Positions 17,686-26,478 of a stretch of DNA of 64,000 nt are shown here, one piece after another. The stretch spans positions 248,001 to 312,000 of the forward strand of contig NZ_JACJTU010000001.1 in the NCBI RefSeq assembly GCF_014698835.1. Direction: 5' to 3'. The DNA comes from Nostoc paludosum FACHB-159. GTDB taxonomy: Bacteria; Cyanobacteriota; Cyanobacteriia; Cyanobacteriales; Nostocaceae. The notes beneath the pieces are model-generated. The model was given only the letters and a program-made list of their open reading frames with translations. It was not told where the DNA came from and searched no databases. Made by a program: the position numbers and the translations under genes. Every line of letters starts with the position of its first letter. Positions within the stretch are counted from its first letter, which is position 1.

Positions 17686-18951
17686 ATGAAAATTTTACTG
17701 ATTAATCACTCTGATATTAGTGGCGGTGCCTCGCGTGCTGCCTATCGTTTGCACCAAGGATTACAGGGTATTGCTGCAATTTCACAATTATTAACACAAG
17801 AAAAATATAGTGATGACAAAACGGTGCTTGCACCAGAATTTAGACTTTCTCAAGGTATAGCACGCGCAAAACAGACGTTTGATGCCTTGCCATTAAAGTT
17901 TTATGGTCAGCGTACTAAAACTACATTTTCTCTACAGTGGTTACCAGATAGAGTTGTTTCTAAGGTTACTCAGATTAATCCAGATATCATCAATCTCCAC
18001 TGGATTAATTCTGCATTTATGCAGATAGAAACTATTGCCAAGTTTAAACGCCCTATAGTTTGGACTATCCATGATATGTGGGCGTTTACTGGAGGGTGTC
18101 ATTACAGCGGGGAATGCGATCGCTACACAGCATCCTGTGGTAGTTGTCCCCAGCTTGGGAGTACTGGCAACTTGGACTTATCCCATTGGGTATGGCAACG
18201 CAAAACTAAAGCTTGGAGAGATTTAAATCTGACAATTATTTCGCCTAGTGTTTGGTTAGCTAAGTGCGCTAAATCCAGTTCCTTATTTAAGGATTTGCGG
18301 ATAGAGGTCATTCCTAATGGATTGGATACTCAAGTTTACAGACCTATTCAAAAATCCATAGCCAGACAATTACTTAACTTACCCCAAGATAAACAACTAA
18401 TTCTTTTCGGATCGCTACAGGCAACTAGCGATAATAGAAAAGGATTTTATCTACTTCAACCAGCTTTGCAAGAGCTAACTAAATCCGGATGGCAAGATAG
18501 ATTAGAATTAGTAATTTTTGGCTCATTGAAACCGGATAATCCACCTGAATTTGGCTTCAAGGCTCACTATCTAGGTACACTTAATGATGACCTATCCTTA
18601 GCTCTACTGTATTCAGCAGCCGATGTATTTGTTCTACCTTCTATTCAAGAGAATTTAGCAAATACAATGGTGGAGGCAATTTCCTGTGGAACCCCCTGCG
18701 TTGCCTTTAGGATTGGCGGGATGTCGGATATAATTGAACATCAAAAAAATGGTTATTTAGCCCAACCTTATAAACTTGAAGATTTAGCTCAAGGAATTGC
18801 TTGGGTGCTTGAAAACCAAGAGCGGCATCAGAACCTATGCGTTCACGCTCGTAAAAAAGCAGAAAAAGAATTTACAATTACAAAACAAGCACATCATTAT
18901 TCTTCTCTTTTTACTAATATTTTGGAAAGTGGTAAAGATGCTAACAATTGA
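17686..18951 (+). CDS. Glycosyltransferase family 4
   Basis: GT-B fold enzyme of 421 residues. The N-terminus MKILLINHSDISGGASRAAY is the glycine-rich acceptor-side loop; NPDIINLHWINSAFM and IVWTIHDMWAFTGGCHYSGEC resemble WcaC-like transferases; the C-terminal donor site is seen in VLPSIQENLANTMVEAISCG with the paired glutamates of the E-x7-E motif. It transfers a nucleotide-activated sugar to the growing repeat unit. The last four codons overlap the decayed exostosin-like fragment that follows. Confidence 0.88.
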   Translation: MKILLINHSDISGGASRAAYRLHQGLQGIAAISQLLTQEKYSDDKTVLAPEFRLSQGIARAKQTFDALPLKFYGQRTKTTFSLQWLPDRVVSKVTQINPDIINLHWINSAFMQIETIAKFKRPIVWTIHDMWAFTGGCHYSGECDRYTASCGSCPQLGSTGNLDLSHWVWQRKTKAWRDLNLTIISPSVWLAKCAKSSSLFKDLRIEVIPNGLDTQVYRPIQKSIARQLLNLPQDKQLILFGSLQATSDNRKGFYLLQPALQELTKSGWQDRLELVIFGSLKPDNPPEFGFKAHYLGTLNDDLSLALLYSAADVFVLPSIQENLANTMVEAISCGTPCVAFRIGGMSDIIEHQKNGYLAQPYKLEDLAQGIAWVLENQERHQNLCVHARKKAEKEFTITKQAHHYSSLFTNILESGKDANN

Positions 18952-19267
18952 AACTCTCTGCTGTGGTCGTATCCCAATTTTTATTGATACAGACTGCGTT
19001 TTACCTTACGATTTCGTAATTGACCAGAAAAAATATTGCGTCTGGATAGATGAAAAATAAATACCATATATTGCAGAAAAAGTAGCTGATTTTCATAGTA
19101 ATATTTCACCAAAAGAATTTTTAGATTTACAGAATGAGTGCCAAAAACTCTGGAAAGATTGGCTTTTCCCTGAAGGATTTTATGGTAATTTACATCTTCT
19201 TTTTCAATTAGAAAATAAACTAGAACACAAAACTAATGAAAATATCAATTATTACACCTGTGTATAA
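18938..19267 (+). pseudogene. C-terminal remnant of an exostosin-like glycosyltransferase
   Basis: The frame from 18938 reads IETLCCGRIPIFIDTDCVLP, the donor-site segment of exostosin-type (GT47-like) transferases, then reaches a TAA stop at about 19058. Beyond the stop the same frame continues with IPYIAEKVADFHSNISPKEF and QKLWKDWLFPEGFYGNLHLLF, the normal end of the protein, to a stop at 19265-19267. The catalytic N-terminal part is missing and the fragment overlaps the 3' end of the family 4 gene. So this is a truncated gene with an internal stop, probably left by recombination when the sugar cassette was exchanged. Confidence 0.8.
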
Positions 19268-20078
19268 TGCTGTCAGTACTATTGAAAAGACTATACTGAG
19301 CGTAATTAATCAAGATACTCAAGCTGAATTAGAGTACATTATTGTTGACGGTGGGTCAAATGATGGAACTTTAGAAATAATTAATCGTTATTCGGATGAC
19401 ATAGATATTTTAATATCAGAATCTGATAAAGGTATTTATGACGCTATGAACAAAGGCATAAATCTCTCCACAGGAGATATTATTGGTATTATCAATTCTG
19501 ATGATTGGTATAATCCTAATGCATTGCAAATTGTTGAAAATAGCTTTCAGCAGGAACCAAAAATTTCAATTCTTTACTCTTCTATAGACAACTATTTTGA
19601 AGGTAAATATATGAATACTTTTATTCCCGGAGAATTAAAAAATTTAGTATTCAAATTTACGCTTAATCATCCTAGTTGTTTTGTGAAAAAATCGGTATAT
19701 GACAAACTAGGTTTGTTTGATTTAAGCTATGACATAGCAGCTGATTACGATTTTATTTTTCGAGCTTACAGGTCGGGTTTTTGCTTTCAATACGTTGCAA
19801 TGCCTCTTGTCTCTTACTCACTTAATGGCATGAGTGGGAAACCATTGAACAAATTTAAGCAAATTCACGAGAGTTGGAAAGTCACCTCTAAATTTGCTAA
19901 ACAAGAATCAAATAGTTTAAATATTAAACATCGAAAGTTTTATTTGACTTGGCTATTGAAGGAGTTGATAACTTTTCCATTAAAATTAGTTATTAAGCCA
20001 CAATTATCTATACGAATAAAAGCTTTTCTCAGAGAGAAAATTGGTAGCTTACCAGCCGATCGCTATGGAGCATGGTAA
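19236..20078 (+). CDS. Glycosyltransferase family 2
   Basis: GT-A fold enzyme of 280 residues (WcaA-like). The N-terminus MKISIITPVYNAVSTIEKTI is the standard GT2 start, followed by IIVDGGSNDGTLEIINRY, the ESDKGIYDAMNKGI segment and the metal-binding INSDDWYNPNAL (about residues 87-98). It probably adds one sugar of the repeat unit. Its start overlaps the end of the exostosin-like remnant in another frame. Confidence 0.88.
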   Translation: MKISIITPVYNAVSTIEKTILSVINQDTQAELEYIIVDGGSNDGTLEIINRYSDDIDILISESDKGIYDAMNKGINLSTGDIIGIINSDDWYNPNALQIVENSFQQEPKISILYSSIDNYFEGKYMNTFIPGELKNLVFKFTLNHPSCFVKKSVYDKLGLFDLSYDIAADYDFIFRAYRSGFCFQYVAMPLVSYSLNGMSGKPLNKFKQIHESWKVTSKFAKQESNSLNIKHRKFYLTWLLKELITFPLKLVIKPQLSIRIKAFLREKIGSLPADRYGAW

Positions 20079-20148
20079 TCAAACTTAACAGCAAATTCTT
20101 GTTAATGAAAGAAGTTATGGTTTTACATAATCATTAGAAACATTTTTT

Positions 20149-21303
20149 ATGAAAATTCTCTTCTTAACAACTATTATCTTAAGTAAAAATTGCAATGGTG
20201 GCGAAGTAGCTTCACAATGTTTTATTAATGCTCTGAGGAATCTTGGACATCAAATCACAGTCATTGGATATCTACGCAAAGGTGATAAGTTTGAACATAA
20301 TCCTCAAGAAACACTAATAGTTGATGAACGATATACTGAAACGAGTAAAACAAAGCTTTTCTTGATTTTTTGGCTAATAATAGCTTTTTTGAAAGGGTTG
20401 CCATATTCTTCAGCAAAATATTATTCTCATAATTACATTGCACTAGTAAAAAAGCTTTTAATCAAGGACAATTATGACGCGATCGTCATCGATCATGCTC
20501 AGTTAGGATGGATAGAGCGTTTAATCTCAGTAGAAAATAAATTAATTACTATTGCTCACAACGTAGAGTATCAGATGTATGAAGATATTTTTCAGAAAGC
20601 AAACAACTTTATATCAAAGTTTATTTATAGACGTGAAGCTAATTTAATTAAAGTCCAAGAAGAACATTTATTACATGCGTCTCAACAGGTCTGGACACTG
20701 ACCGATCGCGATCAAAAGTACTTTTCTAATGTTGGAGGTTTAGGTAAAGTTAGAACATTTGGAATAACACCTGGTTTTACAAATTTACAAGATAAAGCAG
20801 TAAATAAATGCTTTGATATTGGCCTTCTAGGTAGTTGGATATGGAAAGCGAATAGAGAAGCACTCCAATGGTTTATTGAAGAAATTTATCCTTATTTGCC
20901 CACCGATTTATTAATTCATATAGCTGGCAAAGGTGCCGATTGGCTAACTAATAAGTATCCTAATATTTACTATTGTGGTGTTGTACCTGATGCTCAAGAA
21001 TTTATGGCTCAAGCAAGGGTAATTGCTATTCCTACTCTTAGTGGGGGAGGTATACAGATAAAAACTTTAGATGCTATTGCTTCGGGATCTTGTATCGTAG
21101 CAACTCCAGTAGCATTACGAGGAATTTCTTGTCTACCCTCAACAGTCAAAATAGCTGAAAAGCCAGAAGAGTTTGCTAATTTTATAATTTCGGCAGTCTC
21201 CTTGCCATTTACACAAAAAGTTTTTGAGGAAGCAAAAGATTGGTATCATACTCGACAAGATAAATTCATTCATGACATAGCTTATGCAATCAAAGATTTA
21301 TGA
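20149..21303 (+). CDS. Glycosyltransferase group 1 (GT4-like)
   Basis: GT-B fold enzyme of 384 residues. The N-terminal MKILFLTTIILSKNCNGGEV, the central ITIAHNVEYQMYEDIF, and the C-terminal IPTLSGGGIQIKTLDAIASG are in order for group 1 transferases that have GGG-x-(I/R)-(I/L/T)-K in place of the classic E-x7-E region. Its last codon is followed by a strong terminator hairpin at 21330, so it probably ends the main exopolysaccharide transcript. Confidence 0.85.
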   Translation: MKILFLTTIILSKNCNGGEVASQCFINALRNLGHQITVIGYLRKGDKFEHNPQETLIVDERYTETSKTKLFLIFWLIIAFLKGLPYSSAKYYSHNYIALVKKLLIKDNYDAIVIDHAQLGWIERLISVENKLITIAHNVEYQMYEDIFQKANNFISKFIYRREANLIKVQEEHLLHASQQVWTLTDRDQKYFSNVGGLGKVRTFGITPGFTNLQDKAVNKCFDIGLLGSWIWKANREALQWFIEEIYPYLPTDLLIHIAGKGADWLTNKYPNIYYCGVVPDAQEFMAQARVIAIPTLSGGGIQIKTLDAIASGSCIVATPVALRGISCLPSTVKIAEKPEEFANFIISAVSLPFTQKVFEEAKDWYHTRQDKFIHDIAYAIKDL

Positions 21304-21329
21304 TTACTTAAACTCTAAATACATTATAT

Positions 21330-21384
21330 AAAAAGGTGTCTTTCATCCCATCTCTTCTAGGGATAGGATGAAAGAGGCCTTTTT
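21330..21384 (+). terminator. Rho-independent-type terminator
   Basis: Arms AAAAAGGTGTCTTTCATCC and GGATGAAAGAGGCCTTTTT (21330-21348 and 21366-21384) pair with only two internal mismatches around a 17-base loop and end in a T run. It lies 27 bp after the stop codon of the preceding glycosyltransferase gene. Confidence 0.8.
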
Positions 21385-21395
21385 AGATCGTTAAT

Positions 21396-21438
21396 CGTTA
21401 ACTGTTGAAAGCTAACAGTTATCAGCCAACAGTTAACG
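21396..21438. repeat. Inverted repeat, CGTTAACTGTTG arms
   Basis: Perfect 12-bp arms, CGTTAACTGTTG and CAACAGTTAACG, around a 19-base loop that itself contains CTAACAGTTA. The unit contains the CAACAGT heptamer known from Nostocales STRRs. A related inverted repeat (TGTTGACAG...CTGTCAACA) is at 25742-25770. The rest of 21439-21683 shows no gene; it is upstream of the WecG-type gene. Confidence 0.6.
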
Positions 21439-21683
21439 TCAAATCCTATCCCCTTTTAGGAGCGGGATAGTTATTCATTTGCCAGTCGGGCAGAATTAAA
21501 TTCTTAATTATGGTTTCTGACCCCTGAATTCTGTTTTGCTGAAAATTTGGTGGTGCTTCTAGATGCGGATCTAAATCCCCCACTTTACGCATTGCTAAAT
21601 TTTTCTTTTTTAAATTGCTCATTATCACTGCAAAAAGCAATCAGCACTTTTTGATGGCCTCTTAACTCCAACACCACAAATTT

Positions 21684-22484
21684 ATGAACTATTCAACAAG
21701 AGTAAATATTTGCGATATCCAGATAGACAAGTACCCATTCGATCGCGTAGTTGAGGCGATCGCACATCAGGCAATTTCAAGAACTACTCCTAAATATGTG
21801 GTGACACCCAATGCACAGCATATTGTGGCACTGCAACATGATGCTCGTTTTCGTCTGATATATCACCAGGCTTTTCTGGTGGTACCGGATGGTGTTCCTC
21901 TTTTGTGGGCAGCTAAGCTTTTTAACACACCACTGTCTGGCCGAGTAAATGGAACAGACTTGTTCGAGCATCTGTGCAAAATCAGTGCTGACAAAGGGCT
22001 GAAAGTGTTTCTGCTAGGTGGTCGAACTGGAGCTGCAAAGAAGGCAAAACAGGTTCTAGAAGCAAGACATCCCAACCTCGATATTGTTGGTACTTATTGT
22101 CCTTACTACGGTTTTGAGTCAGACCCAGAGGAATTAAAACGAATTAACTTAGCGATTCAAGCAGCAGCACCAGATATTCTATTTGTTGGGTTGGGTGCCC
22201 CAAAGCAGGAATATTGGATATACAACAATTACCAAAAACTAGGCGTTCCAGTATCCATTGGTATTGGGGTCAGCTTTGAATTAGTTGCTGGGATGGTAAA
22301 AAGAGCGCCAAAATTCATGCAGAAAGCTGGTTTAGAGTGGTTGTTCCGGTTGATTATGGAACCTAAACGTTTATGGCAACGTTATTTCATCGGAAACATC
22401 ATCTTTATTCTGCTAGTACTAAAGCAGAAATTCAGGTTGTTGTGGTCTTCGTACATACCTATGTCAAAAAAAGACGTTATATAA
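21684..22484 (+). CDS. WecG/TagA/CpsF-family glycosyltransferase (GT26)
   Basis: Protein of 266 residues in the family that transfers N-acetylmannosamine(-uronate) or similar sugars to a polyprenyl-PP-linked first sugar at the membrane. Family motifs are visible in order: VVTPNAQHIVALQHD, VVPDGVPLLWAAKLF, RVNGTDLFEHL, KVFLLGGRTGAAKKA, ILFVGLGAPKQEYWIYNN and SIGIGVSFELVAG. The C-terminus has the usual basic and aromatic tail (GLEWLFRLIMEPKRLWQRY). It is downstream of a terminator, so it may have its own promoter. No initiating phosphoglycosyltransferase is in the window. Confidence 0.92.
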   Translation: MNYSTRVNICDIQIDKYPFDRVVEAIAHQAISRTTPKYVVTPNAQHIVALQHDARFRLIYHQAFLVVPDGVPLLWAAKLFNTPLSGRVNGTDLFEHLCKISADKGLKVFLLGGRTGAAKKAKQVLEARHPNLDIVGTYCPYYGFESDPEELKRINLAIQAAAPDILFVGLGAPKQEYWIYNNYQKLGVPVSIGIGVSFELVAGMVKRAPKFMQKAGLEWLFRLIMEPKRLWQRYFIGNIIFILLVLKQKFRLLWSSYIPMSKKDVI

Positions 22485-23011
22485 GCTATAGCTTGGAAGT
22501 TTCTATACGTCTGACGATCGCAGACGATGACGCAACAAAAGTGAGCATTAATAGCTAGTAGTATTATCGCTAAATATGGTTCATATCTCAGCGAGTATTT
22601 GCTAGAAATTGTTTCTAATCTTCCAACAAAAACACCAAAAACGTGTTATTTAAAAACTCAGAGCTAGCGTAGAAATTTAGCATTGGCTTTACGATCAAAT
22701 GTGCGTCTTAATACCCCACAGATGTTTAAATTATCAATTTGATAGTTGCTTTGTTTGTTCGGATTACATCGATTGATTAAATTCCGAGCAAAACCCTCTT
22801 TGCTAGCATAAAATAATTTTTCAATAGGTCTCAACTCAATTTCAATAGGTCTTAGCTTAAGTATAAATATTTAAGTGCTTAGTCGTAGATAATACGTTTT
22901 ATTATCAGATGTTGTTAGCTTTGCATACACAGTTGTTTAGTGTAATCACAGTTGGCACACTTAGCTCTTCAAAGTAACTTTGAATGGCAATGTTAAGAAA
23001 AGTGTGTTCCT
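22485..23011. other. Non-coding region upstream of the beta-helix gene
   Basis: No gene. It contains a direct repeat TTTCAATAGGTCT at 22819-22831 and 22840-22852, spaced 21 bp start to start (two helical turns), about 160 bp upstream of the next start codon; this could be a regulator site. The remainder is AT-rich. Confidence 0.5.
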
Positions 23012-24532
23012 ATGTTAGTGAAAAATCTTGTTTCAAGCTACTCTATTGTACTAACCTGTGTATTAATTGGTTTCGGTAATGTACAAAAAGTAGCTTCAAC
23101 AACAAATGTTCAGCCTGCATCTAACTATGAAGAAAAGACTGGTAATAATGCAGACTTAATAAGTACTACTACAGGTAGCTTTAACTCGGTTAAAGGCATT
23201 CATAATTCTAGAATTGGTGTTAGCAAATTAGCACAAGCTAATACCAGCAAGACGTACTACGTTTCTAGCACTGGAAACGATAGCAATAATGGTTTGACAA
23301 CAACTACCGCGTTTCGGACGTTGCAACGAGCAGCAAATAGTGTCTCAGCACCAGGGGATACAGTTTACGTGATGAACGGTACTTATACGCGTACAGATTC
23401 CCCTAAAGAAATCCTTGTGATTTGGGAAAAACATGGCACATCTACTGCTCCAATTACTTTCAAAGCCTATCCCGGACACAAACCTATTATCAAATCACAA
23501 AATTCTTTCGCCATTAATGTTGTTGGCTCGTCTTACGTGATTATCGAAGGTCTTGAGCTAATAGGAAATAACGACAATATCACTTTGGAGTATGCACTAC
23601 AGCAAAAAAATAATTTGAACAACCCACTGACAAGTGGCATAGGGATTGCGCTTAATCCATCCTTCTCAGGGGGAGGAATCAAAAACCATTCCCACCACGT
23701 AGTAATTCGCAACAACAAAATTTCTAAGTTTGGTGGTACAGGAATTGGCACATTTAAAGCTGACTACATCACCATTGAAAACAATATCCTCTTTAAAAAT
23801 TGCTTGTATAGTCCTTTGGGAACGAGTGCCATTAGCATGTTGTTTAACTGGAATTATGACAACAATACCACTGACTATAAAATGATTGTTAGAGGTAATG
23901 TCTCTTACAGTAATCAAAACCTTATTCCCTATTATTATGCAGGAAAAATTACTGAAGGTAATGGGATTATGATTGATGATGCTCTAAATAAAAACACGAA
24001 TTCAAATCATCAAGCTTATTGGGGAAAAACCTTAATTGCAAATAACATCGTCTACAAAAATGGCGCTTCTGGTATTCACGTATTTAGAAGTGCCAATGTT
24101 GATGTAATCAACAATACGACTTATCAAAATGCACAACATCCTGACACTCAAAACTTAGGTGAAATTGCAACCGTTACGGCTGAGCGCGTTAAAGTATTCA
24201 ATAATATCATGTATGCCAAGAAAGATGGAATAGTCAACAGTTTGTATCAATCTCAGAATACCGTAACCTATGACCATAACCTTGTCTACAATTCCTCTAA
24301 GTACACCAGTTCAGGCTTGAGTAACATTATTGGAAAAGATCCACAATTTGCAGATATAGCTACAAGTAATTTCTCACTCAGATATGGTAGCTTGGCGATT
24401 GATGCTGGACTGAGTACCTTCAATGGCGCCAAAGCACCGAACATCGATCAGCGTGGCGTTATTCGTCCACAAGATGGAGATGGCAATGGTATTGCGATAG
24501 TAGATATAGGTGCGCTTGAACGCACATATTGA
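23012..24532 (+). CDS. Secreted right-handed beta-helix protein
   Basis: Exported protein of 506 residues. It opens with a signal peptide (LVKNLVSSYSIVLTCVLIGFG, cleavage probably near residue 30). The mature part begins with KTYYVSSTGNDSNNGLTT and FRTLQRAANSVSAPGDTVYV, the DUF1565-like start of many parallel beta-helix polysaccharide-active proteins, and continues with repeated N-x-I/V turns such as HHVVIRNNKISKFGGTGIG and ANVDVINNTTYQNA. The C-terminus has AIDAGLS and DIGALERTY, typical of choice-of-anchor or lyase-like beta-helices. Position at the end of the exopolysaccharide locus suggests it modifies, cleaves or binds the polymer; the catalytic residues cannot be assigned from sequence. 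Confidence 0.82.
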   Translation: MLVKNLVSSYSIVLTCVLIGFGNVQKVASTTNVQPASNYEEKTGNNADLISTTTGSFNSVKGIHNSRIGVSKLAQANTSKTYYVSSTGNDSNNGLTTTTAFRTLQRAANSVSAPGDTVYVMNGTYTRTDSPKEILVIWEKHGTSTAPITFKAYPGHKPIIKSQNSFAINVVGSSYVIIEGLELIGNNDNITLEYALQQKNNLNNPLTSGIGIALNPSFSGGGIKNHSHHVVIRNNKISKFGGTGIGTFKADYITIENNILFKNCLYSPLGTSAISMLFNWNYDNNTTDYKMIVRGNVSYSNQNLIPYYYAGKITEGNGIMIDDALNKNTNSNHQAYWGKTLIANNIVYKNGASGIHVFRSANVDVINNTTYQNAQHPDTQNLGEIATVTAERVKVFNNIMYAKKDGIVNSLYQSQNTVTYDHNLVYNSSKYTSSGLSNIIGKDPQFADIATSNFSLRYGSLAIDAGLSTFNGAKAPNIDQRGVIRPQDGDGNGIAIVDIGALERTY

Positions 24533-24754
24533 ACGAAAAAAGTATCAAACACCCATTGCTGAGTAAAGTAGAGGTGGATTCCAAATAACATTGTTATCCA
24601 TCCTATACTTCGTTTAAAATACTATCTTGAAAAATAATTGCGACATATAGATTCACTAAATCCAGATATAAAAGGCGATTTCCAATCTAAAAATCTCAAA
24701 TCTAAAATGGTATGATCTTTCTTTGGCAACTGCTCAGGAAAGAGAATATAAGCA

Positions 24755-25606
24755 ATGCCTAACCTCAACCTCATTTCAGAATATAAAAGCTTTGGTGGCA
24801 AACTTGGCTTTTATAGTCATTTGTCGTCAAGCTGTAACGGTGAAATGCGCTTTGCCATTTATCGACCACCACAAGCAACTCAACAACCTGTGCCAATTCT
24901 TTATTTTCTCTCTGGTTTGACTTGCACTGAAGAGAATTTTATGGTTAAGGCGGGTGGAATGCAGCGCTTTGCAGCTGAGTATGGTTTGATAATCGTTGCG
25001 CCAGACACTAGCCCGCGTAATACAGGTATTCCAGGTGAGGATGATGACTGGGACTTTGGCACTGGTGCGGGGTTTTATATTGATGCTACAGAAGAACCGT
25101 GGTGTCAATACTACCAAATGTATAGTTATGTCGTCCACGAATTACCTGCTTTAATTACCGCAAACTTCCCCGCCCGATCGGATAAACAAGGTATTTTCGG
25201 TCATTCAATGGGGGGACATGGGGCGTTAGTTTGTGCAATGAGAAATCCACAACTCTACAAATCAGTATCAGCTTTTGCACCTATTACTGCACCTATGCGT
25301 TGTCCTTGGGGTCAAAAAATTTTTAGTGGTTATCTTGGCAGCGATCGCCAAAGCTGGAATGCTTATGATGCTAGCGAATTAGTCAAAAAAGTTGGGTATC
25401 ACAGTTCGATTCTCATTGATCAAGGCACTGCTGATAAATTTTTAGCTGAACAATTAATGCCAGAAGTGTTTGAGCAAGCTTGTGCAGATGTTAACCAGCC
25501 GCTAAACTTACGTTATCAAGAAGGCTACGACCACAGTTATTATTTCATTTCCACTTTTATTGAAGATCATATCCGTCACCATGCGATCGCTTTAGGATCT
25601 AACTGA
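24755..25606 (+). CDS. fghA: S-formylglutathione hydrolase
   Basis: Cytosolic alpha/beta-hydrolase (esterase D family) of 283 residues that splits S-formylglutathione into formate and glutathione, the last step of glutathione-dependent formaldehyde detoxification. Visible are YFLSGLTCTEENFMVKAGGM, the nucleophile elbow GHSMGGHGAL with S151, and the C-terminal EGYDHSYYFISTFIEDHIRHH containing the catalytic histidine; length matches the family. The partner dehydrogenase is encoded at 38075, about 12.5 kb away, although the two are commonly adjacent in bacteria. The start has an upstream AGGAAAGAG at a reasonable distance. Confidence 0.93.
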   Translation: MPNLNLISEYKSFGGKLGFYSHLSSSCNGEMRFAIYRPPQATQQPVPILYFLSGLTCTEENFMVKAGGMQRFAAEYGLIIVAPDTSPRNTGIPGEDDDWDFGTGAGFYIDATEEPWCQYYQMYSYVVHELPALITANFPARSDKQGIFGHSMGGHGALVCAMRNPQLYKSVSAFAPITAPMRCPWGQKIFSGYLGSDRQSWNAYDASELVKKVGYHSSILIDQGTADKFLAEQLMPEVFEQACADVNQPLNLRYQEGYDHSYYFISTFIEDHIRHHAIALGSN

Positions 25607-26478
25607 AAAAATAATTATTCGTAATTCGTAATTCATGGTGCAGAATAACTTAATTTCTCGATATAAATTATAAAATCTTCCATAGCAAATAAGAGGGAGA
25701 TGTTAAGTGATTACCCCTTTAAATTGCACAATCACCCATGCTGTTGACAGCTGACTTTTAACTGTCAACACTCAACGCCCAACACGGAAAGATGTGCTTT
25801 TTAAATGCGACTTAGTATGATATACCAGTTCTCTCAAGTTGAGAGGCTTGCTGTTGTATGCACAATTTTGCCACTTTGTAATTTATGCTTAATCCTTCGT
25901 TAATATAATCATTTCACCAGGCAGATAACGGTATTATTGCTGTATTTACCTATAAAAAGTATTATTTAGTATTATTTCAAAGCTAATACGTTTAGTCATA
26001 ACTTACTCCCATAAAAATTAGATATGAGTAATTTTTAGTTATTCACACAAAAATTTTCAATAAATATTAACAAGAAAATAAATAAATTAAAATAATGTCA
26101 ATGAAATTGATATAAAAAAATCTCACATTTCTCCAACAAGCAGAGATAATCTTTAAAAGACGAAAACAGTAAAAACCATTCATTTGGATAAAGTTTGATG
26201 TCGATCGACTGCTCCAACTTCAGGGGAAAATTCAGCGAGTGAGGACTCCAGCATCATAATCCTGAAGAGGAAGTTAGAGGAATTGGGCATTGGGCACTTG
26301 TACTGAGCGACTTGTACCGACTTGTGGTGAGTGCAGTCGTTGGCGCAGCCTCTCGTAGAGAAGTATTGGGCATGGGGCATTGGGTTAGGAAAACTCTTCC
26401 CCATTCCCCAGTTACTAGTCCCCATTCCTCAGTCCCCATTGCTTAGAGAAAAAATTAAAACAAAGGGTGTAGATTAGT
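25607..26478. other. Non-coding region with degenerate repeats
   Basis: No gene. Contains an ATTCGTA heptamer run (about 25617-25636), an inverted repeat TGTTGACAG...CTGTCAACA (25742-25770), a long AT-rich segment (25850-26170), and degenerate GGGCATT and CCCCATT heptamer-type repeats (26281-26300 and 26370-26442) that reach to within 40 bp of the glycogen phosphorylase start. Confidence 0.6.
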
